From contig NZ_CP061313.1 of assembly GCF_018688235.1 (NCBI RefSeq), forward strand, positions 248,001 to 312,000: a DNA stretch of 64,000 bases, written 5' to 3'. Below the pieces are notes generated by a model. The model was not told the DNA's origin. It saw only the letters and a list, made by a program, of their open reading frames with translations, and made no database searches. The stretch's first letter is position 1, and each line of letters begins with the position of its first letter. A program made the translations under genes and the position numbers. Source of the stretch: Polynucleobacter sp. AP-Nino-20-G2. GTDB taxonomy: Bacteria > Pseudomonadota > Gammaproteobacteria > Burkholderiales > Burkholderiaceae. Shown in pieces: positions 1 to 7,581 of the stretch.

Positions 1-366
1 CAATGCGCCGCCTTAATTCCGGGGACCTCCCGTTCGGGCGCAACCATTATCGGCGGCATGCTCTTTGGTTTGCCTCGAGCGGTGGCTACCGAGTTTTCTT
101 TCTTCTTGGCAATCCCTGTGATTGGCGGTGCTACAGCTTACGAACTGCTCAAGCTTTGGAAAAATCCCGTCTCCTTATCGGGCGATTTCGCATGGGCGAT
201 TGTGGTTGGCTTTATCGCCGCCTTTATCTCTGCTTTTGTTTGTGTGCGTTGGTTGATTCATTATGTCGCTGGACATAATTTCATCCCATTCGCTTGGTAT
301 CGCATTGTCTTTGGACTGCTTGTCTTAGTCAGCGCTTATAGTGGTCTGGTTGCTTGGTCTCACTAA
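1..366 (+). CDS. uppP: Undecaprenyl-diphosphatase, 3' part
   Basis: This is the C-terminal part of the membrane enzyme that dephosphorylates undecaprenyl diphosphate and so recycles the lipid carrier for peptidoglycan and O-antigen synthesis. The reading frame is open from the first base. It contains the family motif PGTSRSGAT, followed by GLPRAVATEFSFFLAIP and at least three hydrophobic segments, and ends in SGLVAWSH. The 5' part lies outside the window, so this is a cut by the window edge and not a broken gene. The next gene starts 41 bases downstream on the same strand. Family assignment is firm because the SRSGAT motif is characteristic of BacA/UppP. Confidence 0.93.
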   Translation, partial: QCAALIPGTSRSGATIIGGMLFGLPRAVATEFSFFLAIPVIGGATAYELLKLWKNPVSLSGDFAWAIVVGFIAAFISAFVCVRWLIHYVAGHNFIPFAWYRIVFGLLVLVSAYSGLVAWSH

Positions 367-406
367 TTCCAACATTCATTATTAATAGACGCAGATTGGA
401 GTAAAT

Positions 407-865
407 ATGGATGCATCGATTGACGCTATTACTAATAATATTCAGCTGGCATTGGCCCCTGTTTTTTTATTGACTGCTGTTGCCACCTTAATTAATGCAA
501 TCTCTGCTCGCTTGGCTCGATCAGTAGATCGTATGCGCGCTATTCAGCACAAGATTCAGGAGGGGGTGGTAACTGATCAAGCGATCCTGATGCATATGAT
601 GCGTGAAGCAAATGAAGCAAAAATTCGTGGTCGTTTATGTACTGCCGCTATCTTCTTTGATGTCTTAAGTGGCGTATTTATTTCTTTAACAGTTCTGGAG
701 CTGTTTTTCTTCCAAGCTGGTGCTGTACGCTCCTTGCAGGCTACCTATGTTATCTGGACATTTGTCCTTGGCCTAGTATCGTTTATGACATCTCTGTCTA
801 TTGTCCTGGGTGAGGTGGTCTATGCCTATCGCTCAGCAGGGTGGAATACACCTTTCTCTAAATAA
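407..865 (+). CDS. DUF2721 membrane protein
   Basis: A 152-residue protein with three predicted membrane segments (roughly residues 14-34, 80-100 and 112-135) and a charged stretch between the first two (SARLARSVDRMRAIQ) that is typical of DUF2721 proteins. The function of this family is not known. The start ATG at 407 follows a purine-rich stretch, ggagta. It ends just before trmB, which probably starts 13 bases later, so the two may be co-transcribed. Nothing in the sequence points to a substrate or partner. Confidence 0.8.
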   Translation: MDASIDAITNNIQLALAPVFLLTAVATLINAISARLARSVDRMRAIQHKIQEGVVTDQAILMHMMREANEAKIRGRLCTAAIFFDVLSGVFISLTVLELFFFQAGAVRSLQATYVIWTFVLGLVSFMTSLSIVLGEVVYAYRSAGWNTPFSK

Positions 866-878
866 AGGTATTAGCACA

Positions 879-1661
879 GTGACATTTCCTAGAACAGATC
901 GTATTCGCTCTTTTGTATTGCGGGCAGGCAGAACAACCGCTGGTCAGCAGCGCGCTATTGATGACTTAGGCCCTCAGTTTTTGGTGCCTTTTCAGGAGCT
1001 TGTATTAGATCTTCCTCAGGCATTCGGCGGTTCATCGCATCCCAAGATATTAGAGATTGGTTTTGGCATGGGTGAGACGACCGCCAAAATTGCCGCCTTG
1101 CGTACTGAGGATGATTTTCTGGCGATTGAAGTTCATCCACCTGGTGTTGGGGCTTTGCTCAAATTAATCGGTGAAAACCAGCTCACTAATTTACGTTTGA
1201 TTCGTCATGATGCTGTTGAGGTACTGGAGAAGATGATTGCTCCCAATTCTTTAGATGGCATCCATATTTATTTTGCCGATCCTTGGCATAAGAAACGTCA
1301 TCATAAGCGTCGCTTGATTCAGTCGGAGTTCGTGAAGCTGTTAGTTTCACGCTTAAAGCCTGGCGCCTATTTGCATTTAGCCACGGATTGGCATAACTAT
1401 GCCGAACAAATGCTCTTGGTTTTAAATGCAGAGCCTACCCTCATGAACACCTCTACCGAGCAAGTGCAGGTAGAAACTTTCTCGGCTGAAGATGTGGCGA
1501 AGTCCGAAGATTCAAAAGAATTCAGACCTACCTTGGAGCAGCTCTGCGCCAAGCATCCTGGCTATGTGGAGAGGCCGGCTTACCGACCCATTACCAAGTT
1601 TGAGAACCGTGGCATCAAGCTTGGTCACGGTGTTTGGGATTTGGTTTACAAGAAGAAGTAA
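879..1661 (+). CDS. trmB: tRNA (guanine-N7)-methyltransferase
   Basis: TrmB transfers a methyl group from S-adenosylmethionine to N7 of guanine 46 in the variable loop of tRNAs. The SAM-binding motif LEIGFGMGETTAKIA and the family signature YFADPWHKKRHHKRR are both present. The frame is open further upstream to an ATG at 801, but that start would overlap the DUF2721 gene by 65 bases. I prefer GTG at 879 (protein begins VTFPRTDRIRSF, 260 residues), which has an AAAGG ribosome-binding site ten bases before it and leaves a short gap. The N-terminal 40 or so residues before the methyltransferase fold are typical of proteobacterial TrmB. It converges on gabD through a shared terminator. Confidence 0.92.
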   Translation: MTFPRTDRIRSFVLRAGRTTAGQQRAIDDLGPQFLVPFQELVLDLPQAFGGSSHPKILEIGFGMGETTAKIAALRTEDDFLAIEVHPPGVGALLKLIGENQLTNLRLIRHDAVEVLEKMIAPNSLDGIHIYFADPWHKKRHHKRRLIQSEFVKLLVSRLKPGAYLHLATDWHNYAEQMLLVLNAEPTLMNTSTEQVQVETFSAEDVAKSEDSKEFRPTLEQLCAKHPGYVERPAYRPITKFENRGIKLGHGVWDLVYKKK

Positions 1662-1685
1662 TTTAAGAAGATAAGAAAATATAAA

Positions 1686-1728
1686 CAATAAAGCCGCTGG
1701 GGGTCACTTCATGGTTGCGGCTTTATTG
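1686..1728. terminator. Bidirectional terminator between trmB and gabD
   Basis: A perfect 12-bp inverted repeat, CAATAAAGCCGC at 1686-1697 and its complement at 1717-1728, separated by 19 bases. The stem has an A-tract on one side and a T-tract on the other, so it can terminate both convergent genes. Confidence 0.8.
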
Positions 1729-1741
1729 TGACTGAATGATT

Positions 1742-3214
1742 TCAGAGGCCCAAGCAAACGTACTTCATTTCGAGGTATTCATCCATACCGTAGACACTAC
1801 CTTCTCGCCCTAGGCCAGATTGTTTAATGCCTCCAAATGGACCCACTTCGTTGGAGATGATCCCGGAGTTCACTCCCACAATGCCGTACTCTAATGCCTC
1901 TGCCGCCTTCCAGATACGGCCAATATCTCGGCTGTAGAAGTAAGAAGCTAGGCCAAACTGGCTGTTGTTAGCCAGCCTGATAGCTTCCTCATCGCTTTCA
2001 AACGCAATGATGGGGGCTACTGGGCCAAAGGTTTCTTCATAGGTAATGAGCATGTCATTAGTGACATTAGACAAAATAGTCGGCTCATAGAAAGTGCCGC
2101 CTAGTGAAGAGCGCTTACCACCGCTCACTAGCTTCGCGCCTTTGCTCAGCGCATCAGCTACATGTTTCTCCACCTTCTCTAGTGCGGCTTTCTCAATCAG
2201 CGGGCCTTGGGTAGCGCCGGCCTCCATGCCATTACCCAGCTTAATGACTTGAATGGCTTTAGCAAACTTCTCGACAAATTGATCGAGCACATTCTTATGT
2301 ACATAGAAGCGATTGGCGCAAACGCAAGTTTGACCGGAGTTACGATATTTGGATGCCATTGCACCAGAAACGGCTGCATCGATATCCGCATCTTCAAACA
2401 CAATGAAAGGCGCATGGCCACCAAGTTCAAGCGCTAATTTTTTCACTGTGGGTGCGCACTGCGCCATCAAAATGCGGCCCACTTCTGTAGAGCCAGTAAA
2501 TGATAGGTGGCGAACTACAGGTGAGGCGCAAAGTGTTTTGCCAATCGCAATGGATTGATCGGCATCTGCCGTCAGAATGTTGATGACGCCCGCAGGAACG
2601 CCTGCACGCTGTGCCAGCTCAGCGAGAGCCAAGGCGGATAGTGGAGTCAGTTCGGCTGGCTTAATGACGATAGTGCAACCTGCGGCCATGGCTGGTGCAA
2701 TCTTGCGAGTAATCATCGCAATCGGAAAGTTCCATGGAGTAATCGCTACGCAGACACCAATAGGTTGCTTCATGACGATCAGGCGTTTATCACTCCATGT
2801 AGTGCTTGGAATAGAGCCCGCCACGCGTTTTGCTTCTTCTGCAAACCATTCAATAAAGGATGCGCCGTAGGCTACCTCACCAGTTGCCTCAACCAAGGGC
2901 TTACCTTGCTCTAAGGTCATGAGGGTCGCCAGATCTTGAGTATTCTGAATAATGAGATCAAACCATTTGCGCATGACGCTGGCACGTTCTTTAGCAGTTT
3001 TACTTTTCCAGCTCTGGAAAGCGCTCTCTGCGGCTGCGATGGCTAACTCTGCATCTTTTGGCTCAAGATTGCTTACTTGAGCGATGTGTTCGCCCGTAGC
3101 TGGATTAGTCACTGCAAAGGTATTGCTAGACTTGACCCAGGCGCCGTTAATGAAGGCATCTTCTTTAAATAAGCTTGGGTCTTTGAGTAAGGTGCGAATA
3201 TCTATTTTTTGCAT
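1742..3214 (-). CDS. gabD: NAD(P)-dependent succinate-semialdehyde dehydrogenase
   Basis: A 490-residue aldehyde dehydrogenase that matches the GabD type, which oxidises succinate semialdehyde to succinate, normally with NADP, as the last step of GABA breakdown. Visible landmarks are the TPWNFPIAM segment near residue 159, the cofactor-binding lysine in KPAE (185), FTGSTEVG (239-246), the general base Glu263 in LELGG and the catalytic Cys297 in GQTCVC. Length is normal for the family. No GABA transaminase is next to it, so the physiological substrate (GABA-derived or another short semialdehyde) is not settled by context. It stands alone between two terminators. Confidence 0.88.
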   Translation of the reverse strand: MQKIDIRTLLKDPSLFKEDAFINGAWVKSSNTFAVTNPATGEHIAQVSNLEPKDAELAIAAAESAFQSWKSKTAKERASVMRKWFDLIIQNTQDLATLMTLEQGKPLVEATGEVAYGASFIEWFAEEAKRVAGSIPSTTWSDKRLIVMKQPIGVCVAITPWNFPIAMITRKIAPAMAAGCTIVIKPAELTPLSALALAELAQRAGVPAGVINILTADADQSIAIGKTLCASPVVRHLSFTGSTEVGRILMAQCAPTVKKLALELGGHAPFIVFEDADIDAAVSGAMASKYRNSGQTCVCANRFYVHKNVLDQFVEKFAKAIQVIKLGNGMEAGATQGPLIEKAALEKVEKHVADALSKGAKLVSGGKRSSLGGTFYEPTILSNVTNDMLITYEETFGPVAPIIAFESDEEAIRLANNSQFGLASYFYSRDIGRIWKAAEALEYGIVGVNSGIISNEVGPFGGIKQSGLGREGSVYGMDEYLEMKYVCLGL

Positions 3215-3305
3215 GACAAAGTCTCCAAAATCGGTCTAGCTATTGATGATTAATGGCTTAATGTATTTGATGAATTCATTTTATCCCTCAGATGACGGTA
3301 ATGAA

Positions 3306-3338
3306 AAACCCCTGGACTCTGATGGAGCACAGGGGTTT
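3306..3338 (-). terminator. Terminator of the ribBA-ribH-nusB operon
   Basis: A 9-bp stem AAACCCCTG / CAGGGGTTT with a 15-base loop lies 30 bases after the nusB stop codon. On the minus strand it is followed by a run of T residues, as expected for Rho-independent termination. Confidence 0.8.
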
Positions 3339-3367
3339 AGTGAACTGCCTGAGGGGGTTATTTTGAT

Positions 3368-3871
3368 TTAGCCCGCCTGAATCTCCGTACTTCTGAGCTT
3401 TTGAGCTAGGAGGTCTAGTACGCCATTGACATATTTATGACCATCGGTACCGCCAAAGGTTTTGGCAAGCTCTACGGCCTCATTGATAGCTACCTTGTAT
3501 GGAACAGATAAGTCGACAGCCAACTCATAAACACCGATTAATAAAGCGGCATGCTCTACAGGAGAGAGTTCATTAATAGGGCGATCAAGCGCAGGAGTAA
3601 TAATGCCCTCAAGTTCATCGGTACGCTCTAGTACGCCGGCAAAAATGCCTTGAAATAAATCATGCTGGCAACGACGAAAGCCAGGATCTTCAGCTAGCTG
3701 TTTAGCGATCGCTGCAGCATTTGGTAGGCTGCCTGCACGACGCATCACCAGGCTTTGATATACGCCTTGTAGGGCGTATTCACGAGCGCGACGACGTGGC
3801 GTCAGTGAGCGCTTTGGCGCGCTTGCCACAGGGGCTTGTGAGGTTGCGGGTGTCTTAGTCATATCAATCAT
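3368..3871 (-). CDS. nusB: Transcription antitermination factor NusB
   Basis: NusB binds boxA RNA together with NusE (S10) and supports antitermination of rRNA operons. The 167-residue protein shows the RRRAREYALQGVYQ start of the fold, and the conserved segments SPVEHAALLIGVYEL and YKVAINEAVELAKTFGGTDGHKYVNGVLD. About 25 extra N-terminal residues, rich in Pro, Ala and Ser, precede the domain. Its first ATG overlaps the ribH stop codon by one base, and a second in-frame ATG lies three codons on, at 3862. This ribH-nusB junction is common in bacteria. It is the last gene before the operon terminator. Confidence 0.95.
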   Translation of the reverse strand: MIDMTKTPATSQAPVASAPKRSLTPRRRAREYALQGVYQSLVMRRAGSLPNAAAIAKQLAEDPGFRRCQHDLFQGIFAGVLERTDELEGIITPALDRPINELSPVEHAALLIGVYELAVDLSVPYKVAINEAVELAKTFGGTDGHKYVNGVLDLLAQKLRSTEIQAG

Positions 3872-4386
3872 TACTCTTCGCTAGGATTGATTTCAAAATC
3901 AATGTCTGGTGTGAGGGCTAATGCCAAGTTGGCCATTTCGACAACAGCTTTAGCGCAATCAGCGCCTTTCACTTGAACGCGCACTTGGGCTTGCTCATCG
4001 GTATCGCAAGTGAGTACGCCATTGGCGATTGGTAAACCAGACTCAATGGAAATGCGGGTGATGCCAGCAGCGGATTCATTAGAGACTAATTCAAAATGAT
4101 AAGTCTCGCCACGGATCACAGCGCCCAAAGCAACTAAACCATCAAATTCGCCAGTCTCAGAAAGCTTTTGGAGTGCGAATGGAATTTCTAATGCGCCAGG
4201 CACGGTCACTAATTTGATATCAGATTGAGATACGCCTAACTTGATGAGTTCTTCAATGCATGCAGTCGTCAGTGCAACGCAATGCTCTTCATTAAAGCGC
4301 GCTTGCACGATACCAACTCGTAGATCTTGACCATTTAAATCAGTGGCCAACACGCCTACTGCAGATTCATTATTTGATGTATTCAT
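3871..4386 (-). CDS. ribH: 6,7-dimethyl-8-ribityllumazine synthase
   Basis: RibH condenses 5-amino-6-ribitylaminouracil with 3,4-dihydroxy-2-butanone 4-phosphate to form lumazine, the penultimate step of riboflavin synthesis. The protein has 171 residues. Recognisable segments are VGIVQARFNEEH near residue 24, VPGALEIPFAL and the active-site region ALGAVIRGETYHFELVSNE. The C-terminal 15 residues are acidic and probably disordered. It sits between ribBA (17 bases upstream) and nusB (overlapping by one base) in one operon. Confidence 0.95.
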   Translation of the reverse strand: MNTSNNESAVGVLATDLNGQDLRVGIVQARFNEEHCVALTTACIEELIKLGVSQSDIKLVTVPGALEIPFALQKLSETGEFDGLVALGAVIRGETYHFELVSNESAAGITRISIESGLPIANGVLTCDTDEQAQVRVQVKGADCAKAVVEMANLALALTPDIDFEINPSEE

Positions 4387-4403
4387 GATACTTTCGGAAT
4401 AGC

Positions 4404-5543
4404 TTATTGGTTAGATTCAAAAGGGGTGTAGCCAGTTACTTCTAGCTTATATCCAGAAAGACTTGGCACTGGGCTCGGGTTTGCCAGCAAACGCATCTTC
4501 CCTACACCAAGATCTTTGAGGATTTGCGCCCCGATGCCGTAGGTGCGGAAATCGGTTTTGCGCGCCGGCGCTGCCCCTGTATTTTCAGGCTGGGTGCCGT
4601 TGAGTTTATGAAACTGTGCCAACCAATCCGCATCGCCTGGAGCTGCAATACCAGAGGCATTGAGTAAAACAGCCACGCCAGCAGGTGATGCAGCCAGTTT
4701 CTGGAGTGCTTGTGCAAGCGGCCAAGAATGGGTACTCACATTAGCATCCAAGAAATCCAACGCTGTAAGGGGTTCGTGAACGCGTACCAAGGTTTCCGCG
4801 CTCTCTGAAGGCTTGCCATGAACTAACGCTAAGTGAATGCATGAGCTTGGAGTATCGCGATACACGATACCCTGGAACTTGCCCCAGGGCGTCACAAACT
4901 CGCGCTCACCTTCGCGCACCACAATGCTTTCATGTTGACTGCGATATTGAATGAGGTCGGCAATACTGCCAATTTTTAATTGATGTTCTTTTGCAAACTT
5001 TAGCAAATCTGGCAAACGCGCCATGCTGCCATCGTCTTTCATGATTTCGCAAATCACGGCAGTCGGTGAGCAGCCTGCCATAGCTGCTAAATCACAACCT
5101 GCCTCTGTATGTCCAGAGCGAATTAATACGCCACCTGGCTGCGCCATCAATGGAAAGATATGGCCTGGTTGAACAAGGTCATTCGGTTTGGCATTGGCTG
5201 CAACAGCAGTTTTGATGGTGTGGGCGCGGTCTGCTGCCGAGATTCCGGTAGTAACGCCGGTGGCCGCCTCAATGGAGACGGTGAAGTTGGTGCCCATCGA
5301 GGTGCCGTTATCGCGCACCATCAAAGGTAGGTTGATTTGTTGGCAACGTTCGCGTGTCAATGTGAGACAAATGAGTCCACGACCATGTTTGGCCATGAAA
5401 TTCACGGCTTCAGGTGTGACATGGTCGGCGGCGAGCACTAAATCGCCTTCGTTCTCACGATCTTCTTCATCGACCAAGATAACCATCTTGCCGGCTTTCA
5501 TGTCGGCAACGATTTCTTCGGTGGAGGCGAGAGTATTTTGCAT
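4404..5543 (-). CDS. ribBA: DHBP synthase with degenerate GTP cyclohydrolase II-like domain
   Basis: The N-terminal half (about residues 1-205) is 3,4-dihydroxy-2-butanone 4-phosphate synthase, which makes the four-carbon precursor of lumazine from ribulose 5-phosphate. Its metal and substrate motifs DEEDRENEGD, GRGLICL and HTEAGCDLA are intact. The C-terminal half has the outline of GTP cyclohydrolase II (PWGKFQ, RVHEPLTALDFL, FRTYGIGAQILKDLGVGKMRLLANP), but the zinc-binding cysteine triad expected just after RVHE is absent (the region reads ANVSTHSW). It is therefore probably a RibB/RibX-type hybrid whose second domain cannot open GTP, so a separate RibA should exist elsewhere. It is the first gene of a ribBA-ribH-nusB operon. 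I saw no FMN riboswitch in its 5' region. Confidence 0.9.
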   Translation of the reverse strand: MQNTLASTEEIVADMKAGKMVILVDEEDRENEGDLVLAADHVTPEAVNFMAKHGRGLICLTLTRERCQQINLPLMVRDNGTSMGTNFTVSIEAATGVTTGISAADRAHTIKTAVAANAKPNDLVQPGHIFPLMAQPGGVLIRSGHTEAGCDLAAMAGCSPTAVICEIMKDDGSMARLPDLLKFAKEHQLKIGSIADLIQYRSQHESIVVREGEREFVTPWGKFQGIVYRDTPSSCIHLALVHGKPSESAETLVRVHEPLTALDFLDANVSTHSWPLAQALQKLAASPAGVAVLLNASGIAAPGDADWLAQFHKLNGTQPENTGAAPARKTDFRTYGIGAQILKDLGVGKMRLLANPSPVPSLSGYKLEVTGYTPFESNQ

Positions 5544-5674
5544 AGCCCTCTATTTTAAGCTGAGGAGGCATTTTTGGGTCCCGCCCTCTACCCTGAGGCC
5601 AATATCCAGCTTTTCTGACGATCGGCACCCATCCAGTGCCTATTTTTTCCAGATATGGCTTAGGAAAATAGCCA

Positions 5675-6004
5675 ATGCCCAACATTTCACCTGGATCAGC
5701 TAAACCCCCTCAATCCATTGGACAAAGCAAGGGTTTTGTCTTGTTGGAAGTTCTTGTGGCTATGACCTTGGTTGCGACTAGTTGGATCAGCCTAGGAAAT
5801 ACCTATCAAAAATTAGTGCTTGGCATGGGGCAGGTACGAGAAAAGCGCGTGCAAATACAAAAGGAGTTGGATCAACATGAAATCGCCCAAGCTGAAGCAT
5901 CAAAAGTGCGTTTACCAAAAGAGGGCGTTCTGAATGAGTCTATTGGAATGTCTCGTCGGATTCGCCCTGTGCCTCATCTTGGTAGGACCATTATTAAAAA
6001 ATAG
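5675..6004 (+). CDS. PilV-like type IV prepilin protein
   Basis: A 109-residue minor-pilin candidate. Residues 16-30 carry the classical prepilin motif KGFVLLEVLVAM, with the cleavable bond after Gly20, Phe21 as residue +1 and Glu25 as +5, followed by one hydrophobic helix. The globular part is short and ends in a basic tail (RRIRPVPHLGRTIIKK) encoded where the next gene overlaps by 71 bases. The order of this and the following three genes matches pilV-pilW-pilX-fimT minor-pilin sets, which prime type IV pilus assembly. The gene lies divergently from ribBA with 131 bases between them. Confidence 0.7.
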   Translation: MPNISPGSAKPPQSIGQSKGFVLLEVLVAMTLVATSWISLGNTYQKLVLGMGQVREKRVQIQKELDQHEIAQAEASKVRLPKEGVLNESIGMSRRIRPVPHLGRTIIKK

Positions 6005-6581
6005 TGGAGAGCTTATTACCAAACAAATTGAACTTGAGAAAACCCAATCACTCGCGCTTGAAGCGGATCGTGCTTTGGAGTTGATCGGTCGAGCTATTCG
6101 AATGGCTGGATATCAGAATTCACCAAATCCATCAACTCAGAAAACACAACAATCAAAACATGGCTTTATACAAATTCAGAAGAGCGTGGGATTTCGTGGT
6201 TCAGATTCGATCATGGTGAAACATGAAGTTTCTAAAGGAGTAGATTTTGATTGCATTGGCAATGTCATTAGTAAAGAGCGCACTAAGCAACATTTGGCTC
6301 AGCATGGATTCATAGTGGATCGACAAGCAAGCATTCCGAAAGGTATGCGAGTCAATGGTGGCTCGCTGATTTGTCAATCACTGGATCGTCAAGGTCGCAT
6401 ACAAAACACCACCTTAATGAATGGCATTGACCATTTATCGATTGAGCCGACACAGGCTGGCTACCAGGCCACGGGCCTATCTGCTAAGGGTGCGCAGACA
6501 TTCAGGGTGAGGTTAGAAATGACTGATGGCGCAAGGATTCAACGCGCATTTGAACGTACCTTCTCTACAAGAAACTTCTGA
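5934..6581 (+). CDS. PilW-like minor pilin lacking a leader peptide
   Basis: A 215-residue protein whose beginning, MSLLECLVGFALCLILVG, is the conserved N-terminal helix of a type IV pilin. Glu5 falls exactly at the +5 position if Met1 is the mature +1 residue. The expected basic leader ending in Gly is missing, and it cannot be gained by a further upstream start because an in-frame TGA immediately precedes the ATG. The rest (residues 35-215) resembles PilW, including ALELIGRAIRMAGYQ near residue 47 and a C-terminal VRLEMTDGARIQ strand. It overlaps pilV by 71 bases and the next gene by one. It may be processed differently, be inserted without processing, or be a recent loss of the leader. Confidence 0.65.
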   Translation: MSLLECLVGFALCLILVGPLLKNSGELITKQIELEKTQSLALEADRALELIGRAIRMAGYQNSPNPSTQKTQQSKHGFIQIQKSVGFRGSDSIMVKHEVSKGVDFDCIGNVISKERTKQHLAQHGFIVDRQASIPKGMRVNGGSLICQSLDRQGRIQNTTLMNGIDHLSIEPTQAGYQATGLSAKGAQTFRVRLEMTDGARIQRAFERTFSTRNF

Positions 6582-6907
6582 TGATTATTGCTTGGGTCTT
6601 ATCGCTACTCATGCTACTTGCCTCCTTGGTCAATATTTTGGAGCGCTCTGTTGCGCTTGAGCTAGTTGCCCTGAATACTGCTACTGATTCTGGAAAGAAA
6701 TTTATTGCTGCAGAAAAAGCGCTTTTAGAGTGCGAGCAACATTTAGAAAATATTGCCGCAATCAATATCGCTTGTCATATTCAGTCGGCCGGAAAAAATC
6801 TCTGGCTCATTTCTACTAAAGAAAATCCCACAATCGAAATCTTGGTTTCATTGGATGAAAAAACTAAACAAGTGACCCGCTTAAATTGGCGCCAAGAATT
6901 TAAATGA
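6581..6907 (+). CDS. PilX-like minor pilin-related protein
   Basis: A 108-residue protein beginning with a hydrophobic helix (IIAWVLSLLMLLASLVNIL) followed by the helix SGKKFIAAEKALLECEQHLE, which resembles the region after the N-terminal helix of PilX proteins. It has no prepilin leader and no recognisable Gly|xxxxGlu cleavage site, and it is shorter than usual PilX. Two cysteines (in LLECEQ and NIACHI) could form a disulfide. The start ATG overlaps the preceding stop by one base and the stop overlaps the next start by four bases, so translation of the four pilin genes is coupled. The PilX assignment rests on position and the short helix motif. Confidence 0.55.
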   Translation: MIIAWVLSLLMLLASLVNILERSVALELVALNTATDSGKKFIAAEKALLECEQHLENIAAINIACHIQSAGKNLWLISTKENPTIEILVSLDEKTKQVTRLNWRQEFK

Positions 6908-7494
6908 ATGGCATGAATGAAAAACAGAATCAAAAAGAAGTGAAGCGTTTAGGAAATGAGCGCGGCGGCAGTTTGCTCGAATTAATGGCTGTAGTGCTAT
7001 TAGTTGCCATCATGGCGGTGATGTCGATGCCAGCACTCCAACATCACATGACCACTCGAGAAATCGACACTATTGCCCGTCGCTTTATTACCCATGCGCA
7101 ATTTGCTCGAGGACAAGCTTTAACGCTTGGCATTCCGATTCAGATTGCCCCTATCACTGGCAATTTGTGGGATGAGGGGTGGGTGGTGAAAAATGCCTGT
7201 ACAGACAAGCGGGCATCAGCAACCTGTGTCGAGCGGTACTGGTTTTCTCAGGGCGATATTGCACCCATCTACTTTAAGGGTGGGGGTAAGCAATTTATAG
7301 ATCCCCACAGCTCGAAGCGGGGGATTTTGTTTAATGCGGCAGGCGCCGCTAAAACTGGGCAGGGAGGTTTTGTGGCTAATCGCCTCATACTGGGTCATGA
7401 ACAAGACTCCAGCCTTGAGCGCCAACTGATTCTGGGTAGTGGTGGCCGCTGGCGTATTTGTGATCCCCAGCGGGATACTAAGGTCTGTAAATAG
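6904..7494 (+). CDS. FimT/GspH-type prepilin protein
   Basis: A 196-residue minor-pilin protein. The prepilin segment ERGGSLLELMAVVLLVAIMAVM puts cleavage after Gly21, with Glu26 at +5. The +1 residue is then glycine, which is unusual. The body fits the GspH/FimT family: IARRFITHAQFARGQALTLGIPIQI near residues 59-81 and a glycine-rich C-terminal region with LILGSGGRWRICDP. A second in-frame ATG at 6913 is an alternative start. It is the last gene of the minor-pilin operon and the most typical family member in it. Minor pilins of this kind probably act with a type IV pilus machine encoded elsewhere. Confidence 0.75.
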   Translation: MNGMNEKQNQKEVKRLGNERGGSLLELMAVVLLVAIMAVMSMPALQHHMTTREIDTIARRFITHAQFARGQALTLGIPIQIAPITGNLWDEGWVVKNACTDKRASATCVERYWFSQGDIAPIYFKGGGKQFIDPHSSKRGILFNAAGAAKTGQGGFVANRLILGHEQDSSLERQLILGSGGRWRICDPQRDTKVCK

Positions 7495-7538
7495 GAGAAT
7501 CCCTATTTTCATCAAGTCTAATACATTGTTTTTAAAGA

Positions 7539-7581
7539 ATGTTCAATGTAAAATTATACTTTTAATAAATACATTGAACAT
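7539..7581. promoter_or_regulatory. Inverted repeat flanking a -10-like element and containing the start codon
   Basis: A perfect 12-bp inverted repeat, ATGTTCAATGTA at 7539-7550 and TACATTGAACAT at 7570-7581, separated by 19 bases that include the AT-rich -10-like element TATACT. A further half-site, TACATTG, lies at 7522-7528. The right arm includes the first two bases of the ATG of the nucleotidyltransferase gene. This is the layout of an operator for autoregulation, or of an mRNA hairpin that hides the start codon. The role is inferred. Confidence 0.55.

Noticed and set aside
5544..5674. Possible FMN riboswitch upstream of ribBA
   Set aside because: The conserved RFN-element core sequences are not present in the reverse complement of this 131-base gap.
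5467..5685. A 72-codon minus-strand frame overlapping the start of ribBA and its upstream region
   Set aside because: No recognisable domain, the composition is not protein-like, and it runs into ribBA in another frame.
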